A DNA stretch of 9,138 bases from Rubrivivax sp. (lineage in GTDB: Bacteria > Pseudomonadota > Gammaproteobacteria > Burkholderiales > Burkholderiaceae_C), in NCBI GenBank assembly GCA_030693565.1, contig JAUYAJ010000382.1:1-9138 (forward strand), read 5' to 3'. The position numbers and the translations under genes are program-made. A model generated the notes under the pieces. It was not told where the DNA came from. It did not search any database and was given only the letters and a program-made list of their open reading frames with translations. Positions 5,340 to 9,138 of the stretch are shown piece by piece (positions within the stretch are counted from its first letter, which is position 1; every line of letters starts with the position of its first letter).

Positions 5340-7187
5340 TCACCCCCCGGCGTCCCCGGGGGGCTTTTCCGTGGCACCGTCAGCGCTGCTTTGCTGCAGC
5401 CGCCACATGCGGGCGTAAACGCCGCCGGCGGCCAGCAGTTCGCCGTGGGTACCGCGCTCCACCGCGCGGCCCGCTTCGAGCACGATGATCTGGTGGGCGT
5501 CGACCACGGTGCTGAGCCGGTGCGCCACCACCAGCGTGGTCTTGCCCTGGGCCGCGCTCTTGAGTTCGGCCTGGATGGCGCGCTCGTTGGCCGAATCCAG
5601 TGCCGAGGTGGCTTCGTCGAAGATCAGCAGCGGGGGGTTCTTCAGCAGCGTGCGCGCAATCGCCACACGCTGCTTCTCGCCACCCGACAGCTTGAGCCCC
5701 CGTTCGCCAACCATCGTGCCGTAGCCCTTGGGCGTGCTCGTGATGAAGTCGTGGATGTGGGCCGAGCGCGCCGCGGCCTCGATCTCGGCACGGCTGGCGC
5801 CGGTGCGGCCGTAGCCGATGTTGTATTCGACGGTGTCGTTGAACAGCACAGTGTCCTGCGGCACGATGCCGATGGCCTGGCGCACGCTGGCCTGGGTAAC
5901 GCTGCGGATGTCCTGGCCGTCGATGGTGATGCGCCCGCTGCCAACGTCGTAGAAGCGGTAGAGCAGCCGTGCCAGCGTCGACTTGCCGGCCCCCGAAGGC
6001 CCAACCACCGCCACCGTCTTGCCGGGCGGGATCTCCAGGCTGAGGTCGTGCAAGATGGTCCGCGCCGGGTCGTAGGCAAAGGACACGCCCTCGAAACGCA
6101 CCGCGCCGGCAGTCACTTGCAGCGCTGGCGCGCCGGCGGCGTCGGCGACTTCGCGTTCACGCTCGAGCAGCGTGAACATCTTGTCCAGGTCGGTCAGACT
6201 TTGTTTGATCTCGCGGTACAGCGTGCCCAGGAAGTTGAGCGGGATGTAGAGCTGGATCATGAAGGCGTTGACCATCACCAGGTCGCCCAGCGTCAGCCGG
6301 CCGGCGACCACGCCGTCGGTGGCGCGCCACAGGATGGCCACCAGCGCGCTGGCGATGATGAGTTGCTGCCCGCTGTTGAGCAGCGACATCGTGCGCTGGC
6401 TCATCAGCGAAGCGCGGCGCAGCCGCTCCAGGTTTTCGTCGTAGCGACGGGCCTCGAAGTCTTCGTTGTTGAAGTACTTGACGGTCTCGTAGTTCAGCAG
6501 CGAATCGATGGCGCGTGTGTGTGCGGCGGCGTCGAGCTCGTTCATCTGGCGCCGGAACTTGGTTCGCCATTCGGTGATGCTGATCGTAAACAGCGCGTAG
6601 ACGACGAGCGCGCCGAGCGTGATCCAGACAAAGCCGGCGTCGAACTTGAGCCCCAGCACCGTCAGCACCATCGCCACCTCGATCAGCGTCGGCCCGATGC
6701 TGTAGATGGTGTACGAGATCAGCGAGCGCACGGCGCGCGTGCCGCGCTCGATGTCGCGCGTCATGCCGCCGGTCTGGCGCTCGAGGTGAAAGCGCAGGCT
6801 CAGCGCGTGCAGGTGGCGAAAGACCTCGAGCGAGATGCTGCGCGCCGTGCCTTCGGTGGCCTTGGCGAACACCAGTTCACGCAGCTCGGTGAACACCGTC
6901 GTCGACAGCCGCAGCGCGCCATAGGCCAGCAGCAGGCCGACCGGCACCACGAACAGCGCCGCCGCGTCGCCCGGTTTGATCGACAACGAGTCGACCAGGT
7001 TCTTCAGCAGCACCGGCACGGCGACGTTGGCGCCTTTGGCCACCACCATGAAGCCCAGCGCGATGCCGACGCGCCAGCGGTAGCGCCACAAATAAGGCAG
7101 CAAGCGGCTCAAGGTGAGCCAGTCTGAGCGCTGCGCGCCGGCCGGCGTGTCGGCGGCAAGCGGCGGGTGGGCGCTGGATCGCATCAT
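5340..7187 (-). CDS. Atm1-type ABC exporter (fused membrane and ATPase domains)
   Basis: A 615-residue half-transporter that would act as a homodimer in the inner membrane. The ABC type 1 membrane domain spans about residues 35-330, with six hydrophobic segments; the ATPase domain follows from about 360. Walker A GPSGAGKST is at 396-404, signature LSGGEKQR at 500-507, Walker B LLIFDEAT at 520-527, and the H-loop histidine at 556. NYETVKYFNNEDFEARRYD (232-250) and the overall layout match the Atm1/HMT1 group (mitochondrial Atm1, bacterial NaAtm1), which exports glutathione-linked compounds in metal handling or Fe-S-related thiol supply. The substrate here is unknown; a general MsbA-like lipid exporter is less likely. 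The start is one of two adjacent ATGs (7187, 7184) with no clear ribosome binding site. The C-terminal PPGDAGG is encoded by the terminator hairpin of the convergent VOC gene. The divergent thioesterase starts 39 bp away. Confidence 0.94.
   Translation of the reverse strand: MMRSSAHPPLAADTPAGAQRSDWLTLSRLLPYLWRYRWRVGIALGFMVVAKGANVAVPVLLKNLVDSLSIKPGDAAALFVVPVGLLLAYGALRLSTTVFTELRELVFAKATEGTARSISLEVFRHLHALSLRFHLERQTGGMTRDIERGTRAVRSLISYTIYSIGPTLIEVAMVLTVLGLKFDAGFVWITLGALVVYALFTISITEWRTKFRRQMNELDAAAHTRAIDSLLNYETVKYFNNEDFEARRYDENLERLRRASLMSQRTMSLLNSGQQLIIASALVAILWRATDGVVAGRLTLGDLVMVNAFMIQLYIPLNFLGTLYREIKQSLTDLDKMFTLLEREREVADAAGAPALQVTAGAVRFEGVSFAYDPARTILHDLSLEIPPGKTVAVVGPSGAGKSTLARLLYRFYDVGSGRITIDGQDIRSVTQASVRQAIGIVPQDTVLFNDTVEYNIGYGRTGASRAEIEAAARSAHIHDFITSTPKGYGTMVGERGLKLSGGEKQRVAIARTLLKNPPLLIFDEATSALDSANERAIQAELKSAAQGKTTLVVAHRLSTVVDAHQIIVLEAGRAVERGTHGELLAAGGVYARMWRLQQSSADGATEKPPGDAGG
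5343..5368 (+). terminator. Intrinsic terminator of the VOC gene, inside the exporter coding end
   Basis: CCCCCCGG (5343-5350) pairs perfectly with CCGGGGGG (5356-5363) across a 5-nt loop, followed by C and TTTT (5365-5368): an 8-bp GC-only stem with a short T tract, oriented for the + strand VOC gene. The whole element lies within the last codons of the convergent exporter gene (its PPGDAGG tail). The - strand has no T tract. A weaker 6-bp inverted repeat (GCTGAG at 5311-5316, CTCAGC at 5330-5335) spans the VOC stop. Confidence 0.75.
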
Positions 7188-7213
7188 GGAGAATGGGGAA
7201 AACGCAAGCAGTG

Positions 7214-7218
7214 AGAGG
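7214..7218 (+). promoter_or_regulatory. Ribosome binding site deciding the thioesterase start
   Basis: AGAGG lies 8 nt before the ATG at 7227. An in-frame GTG at 7218 would overlap this site, so the ATG is preferred; it also gives the MST start seen in E. coli YciA. Confidence 0.65.
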
Positions 7219-7226
7219 TGGGACCG

Positions 7227-7655
7227 ATGAGCACAGTATCAAGTCGCGCGCCGCTGACGCTGGCGCGGCCCGCGAGTCTGCCCGACGACGCCGTGCTCGT
7301 CATGCGGGTGATGCCGCTGCCGGCCGACAGCAACGCCAACGGCGACATCTTCGGTGGCTGGATCATGGCCCAGGTCGACCTCGCCGGCGCCGTGCTGCCG
7401 TCGCGCATTGCCAAGGGCCGCATCGCCACCGTGGCGGTCAATGAATTCATCTTCAAGCAGCCGGTGTCGGTGGGCGACTTGCTGAGCTTCTACGCCCGCG
7501 TCACCCGCGTTGGCACGACGTCGATCACCGTGCACGTCGAAGTCCACGCCGAGCGCAACCCGGCCGACTTGCAAGTGGTCAAGGTCACCGAGGCCAACCT
7601 GACCTATGTCGCGATCGACGGCGCCGGCAAGCCGCGGCCGCTGGCCGCGGGCTGA
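7227..7655 (+). CDS. yciA: Acyl-CoA thioesterase, YciA type (hotdog fold)
   Basis: A 142-residue hotdog-fold thioesterase hydrolysing acyl-CoA to free acid and CoA in the cytoplasm. The likeness to E. coli YciA runs the length of the protein: LPADSNANGDIFGGWIMAQVDLAGA (residues 31-55) holds the catalytic D40 in the NANGDIFGGW motif, followed by VGDLLSFYARVTRVGTTS, then VTEANLTYVAIDGAGKPRPL at the end. YciA-like enzymes accept a broad range of acyl-CoAs and form hexamers; the preferred substrate here is not predictable. The N-terminus is about ten residues longer than that of E. coli YciA. The gene is divergent from the exporter and stops 4 bp before the convergent dehydrogenase stop, with a GC-rich hairpin in its last codons but no T tract. 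Confidence 0.95.
   Translation: MSTVSSRAPLTLARPASLPDDAVLVMRVMPLPADSNANGDIFGGWIMAQVDLAGAVLPSRIAKGRIATVAVNEFIFKQPVSVGDLLSFYARVTRVGTTSITVHVEVHAERNPADLQVVKVTEANLTYVAIDGAGKPRPLAAG
7632..7650. repeat. GC-only inverted repeat at the end of the thioesterase gene
   Basis: CCGCGGCC (7632-7639) and GGCCGCGG (7643-7650) form a perfect 8-bp stem with a 3-nt loop, just before the thioesterase stop and the convergent dehydrogenase stop. There is no T tract on either strand. It is the only terminator-like structure seen between these convergent genes, so it might act in both directions, possibly with Rho; chance is possible in such GC-rich coding DNA. Confidence 0.35.
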
Positions 7656-7659
7656 AGAC

Positions 7660-8496
7660 TCAGTCGACGAAGAAGTCGGGGATGAAGTCGGTCGTGCCCG
7701 GCAGCACCGCATAGCGGTCGAGGTCGTGCACGCCGTGGCTGGCGAGCAGTTCGTCGTCGATGAAGAACTGCCCGGTGGTCGACTTGGACGGGCTGGTCAG
7801 GATCCACCAGGCGGCGTCGGCCAGGATCTCGGGCTGGCGGCACTTGTTCAGGTCCACGCCCGGGATCATCTGCAGCGCCGCGGTGGCGATCGCGGTGCGC
7901 GGCCACAGGCTGTTCACCGCAATGCCATGGGGGCGGAATTCGCCAGCGTGGCCGAGCGTGCACTCGCTCATGCCGTACTTGGCCATCGTATAGGCCACAT
8001 GGGGCCGGAACCAATGCTCGCGCATGCTCAGCGGCGGGCTCATGTTCAGCACATGCGGGTTGCGTCCGGCCAGCGCGCTCTCGATCAGCGCCGGCAGACA
8101 AGCCTGGGTGCAGCAATAGGTGCCGCGCACGTTGACGTCGAACATCAGGTCGAAGCGCTTCATCGGCGTTGCCGCGGTCGGCGTGAGCTGGATCGCGCTG
8201 GCGTTGTTGACCAGGATGTCGATGCCGCCGAAGCGCTCGAGCGCGGCGCGGACGGCGGCGGCAACGGCGTTCTCGTCGCGGATGTCGGTTGGCACCACCA
8301 GCGCCTGGCCGCCGGCGGCCACCACCTGCTCTGCTGCGCTGTGCAAGGTGCCCGGCAGCTTGGGGTTGGGATCGATGGTCTTGGCCACCAGCACGATGTT
8401 GGCGCCGTCGCGCGCCGCACGCAGCGCGATCGCCAGCCCGATGCCGCGGCTGGCGCCGGTGATGAACAAGGTCTTGCCTTGCAGGCTGCGTGTCAT
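7660..8496 (-). CDS. Short-chain dehydrogenase/reductase, HSDL2-like
   Basis: A 278-residue classical-type SDR, NAD(P)-dependent. The cofactor motif TGASRGIG is at residues 13-20, NNAS at 97-100, and the catalytic set is N122, S153 (in NMSPPLS), Y169 and K173 (YTMAK). The long stretch NVRGTYCCTQACLPAL, then NMSPPLS, WFRPHVAYTMAKYGMS, and AVNSLWPRTAI closely resembles the SDR part of hydroxysteroid dehydrogenase-like protein 2 and its bacterial relatives; the sterol-carrier domain of animal HSDL2 is absent. The substrate is unknown, probably an alcohol or ketone in lipid or terpenoid metabolism. The ATG at 8496 overlaps the SGNH hydrolase stop (ATGA), so the two are translationally coupled. 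The frame is open further upstream to 8673, but that part is the shadow of the hydrolase gene and the SDR fold begins at MTRSLQGKTLFITG. Confidence 0.94.
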   Translation of the reverse strand: MTRSLQGKTLFITGASRGIGLAIALRAARDGANIVLVAKTIDPNPKLPGTLHSAAEQVVAAGGQALVVPTDIRDENAVAAAVRAALERFGGIDILVNNASAIQLTPTAATPMKRFDLMFDVNVRGTYCCTQACLPALIESALAGRNPHVLNMSPPLSMREHWFRPHVAYTMAKYGMSECTLGHAGEFRPHGIAVNSLWPRTAIATAALQMIPGVDLNKCRQPEILADAAWWILTSPSKSTTGQFFIDDELLASHGVHDLDRYAVLPGTTDFIPDFFVD

Positions 8497-9138
8497 CGGG
8501 TCACCTCGCTGCGGAATTGGGGCCAGACCTCGCTGGCCAGGTGGTGGGCGATGCTGCCGGCGCAATAGCGGTAGACCGGCTCGCCGGGGTGGAAGCCGTC
8601 GACCGCCATCACGCCGCGGTTCAGCGGCATTTCCATGTCGACCAGCGAGACGTCGGTGCGCGTGGCCACCCAACGTTTCAGCGCCGCGTTGTGGCGCCGC
8701 GCATCGGCGCCGGCAACCCAGCGCAGCGGCTGCGGCAGGCCGGGAAAGTGGTGGATCGGCGGCAGCGGCGCGAAACAGACATGGCGCACGCCGTAGCCGT
8801 TGCGCAGCGCATTGGCCAGCCCATTGCGCGCCGCCACCGCGTGGTGCGATGGCACCTGGTCGACGACGTCGTTGACCCCGGTGACGATCACCGCCAGATC
8901 AGCCGCCCAATGCGCCTGGCGTTGCAACAGCCGCAGCGCCTGCGCCGTCGTCAGGCCCGACTCGGCGACCAGCCGCCATTCGATCTGCGCCTGGCAGGCA
9001 TCGGCCAGCCGCGCCGCCAGCTGCGACGCCAGCGCGTTGCGCTGCTCGACGACGCCGACGCCGGCGGCCGATGAGTCGCCAACGATCAGCAGCCGCACGG
9101 GCGCGCCACTGCCGACGACGCCGTGGCGCTCGCCCGCG
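8493..9138 (-). CDS. SGNH/GDSL-family hydrolase, 5' end beyond the window
   Basis: An SGNH-fold esterase or lipase-like hydrolase. Block I is RLLIVGDSSAAGVGV, with the nucleophile serine after GD; the oxyanion residue is in TGVNDVV; block V is DGFHPGEP, with the catalytic Asp and His three residues apart. A GTG at 9098 gives a 201-residue form, but it starts immediately before block I, and the upstream frame stays open to the window edge, encoding GERHGVVGSGAP. Related proteins, as I recall them, have a similar Gly-rich lead and an N-terminal hydrophobic segment, so I treat the gene as partial. The substrate is unknown. Its stop overlaps the start of the dehydrogenase gene, so the two probably act in one pathway, for example an ester cleaved to an alcohol that is then oxidised (inference). 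Confidence 0.86.
   Translation of the reverse strand, partial: AGERHGVVGSGAPVRLLIVGDSSAAGVGVVEQRNALASQLAARLADACQAQIEWRLVAESGLTTAQALRLLQRQAHWAADLAVIVTGVNDVVDQVPSHHAVAARNGLANALRNGYGVRHVCFAPLPPIHHFPGLPQPLRWVAGADARRHNAALKRWVATRTDVSLVDMEMPLNRGVMAVDGFHPGEPVYRYCAGSIAHHLASEVWPQFRSEVTR

Noticed and set aside
5391..7127. + strand open frame opposite the Atm1-type exporter (578 codons)
   Set aside because: The opposite strand encodes a full ABC exporter with every motif in place; this frame is rich in Arg, His, Gln and Val with no domain.
7606..8568. + strand frame opposite the dehydrogenase (320 codons)
   Set aside because: It is antisense to a well-supported SDR gene and has no recognisable domain.
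8497..8673. 59-residue N-terminal extension of the dehydrogenase
   Set aside because: The extension lies within the SGNH hydrolase gene in another frame; the SDR fold and the ATGA overlap support the start at 8496.
1..9138. CRISPR arrays, tRNA or rRNA genes, insertion sequences, phage genes, toxin-antitoxin or defence systems
   Set aside because: No direct repeats of CRISPR type, no transposase, integrase or phage motifs, and no recognisable RNA gene were seen on reading both strands; the genes are ordinary metabolic, transport and regulatory ones.

Overview
The window is high-GC DNA with codons strongly biased to G or C at the third position. Its gene families (GltI/GltL-type uptake proteins, class II dihydroorotase, YciA thioesterase, Atm1-type exporter, HypT-like LysR regulator) point to a betaproteobacterium, probably Burkholderiales. 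That placement is inferred from protein likeness only. It is mostly ordinary chromosomal DNA: no rRNA, tRNA, CRISPR array, insertion sequence or phage gene was seen.

Layout. Bases 1 to about 98 carry, on the + strand, a fragment of glutamate-1-semialdehyde aminotransferase (HemL) that stops abruptly and differs in codon use from the rest; it looks like a chimeric join at the contig end. From there to about 4.85 kb the genes lie on the - strand. In transcription order they are a TetR regulator, a HypT-like LysR regulator, a GltI-type glutamate/aspartate binding protein, its GltL-type ATPase, dihydroorotase (pyrC), and an NYN-domain putative ribonuclease whose GTG start overlaps the pyrC stop. 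The last four are tightly packed and probably one transcription unit. The permease genes gltJ and gltK, expected between the binding protein and the ATPase, are absent.

The TetR gene is divergent from a small VOC (glyoxalase-fold) gene. Two near-identical 16-bp palindromes, 33 bp apart, lie in the shared promoter region and are the best regulatory signal in the window. The VOC gene ends at a strong intrinsic terminator that lies inside the last codons of the convergent Atm1-type ABC exporter gene. The exporter gene is divergent, with only 39 bp between, from a YciA-type acyl-CoA thioesterase. The thioesterase converges, with a 4-bp gap, on an HSDL2-like short-chain dehydrogenase, which is translationally coupled (ATGA overlap) to an upstream SGNH-hydrolase gene that runs off the right edge.

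How the genes may work together (inference): dicarboxylic amino-acid uptake is linked to pyrimidine synthesis through aspartate; a ligand-responsive TetR probably controls itself and the VOC gene; the hydrolase-dehydrogenase pair and the thioesterase suggest lipid or acyl metabolism. I see no convincing new multi-gene system. The items most worth checking are the hemL junction, the permease-less glt pair and the TetR/VOC operator array.
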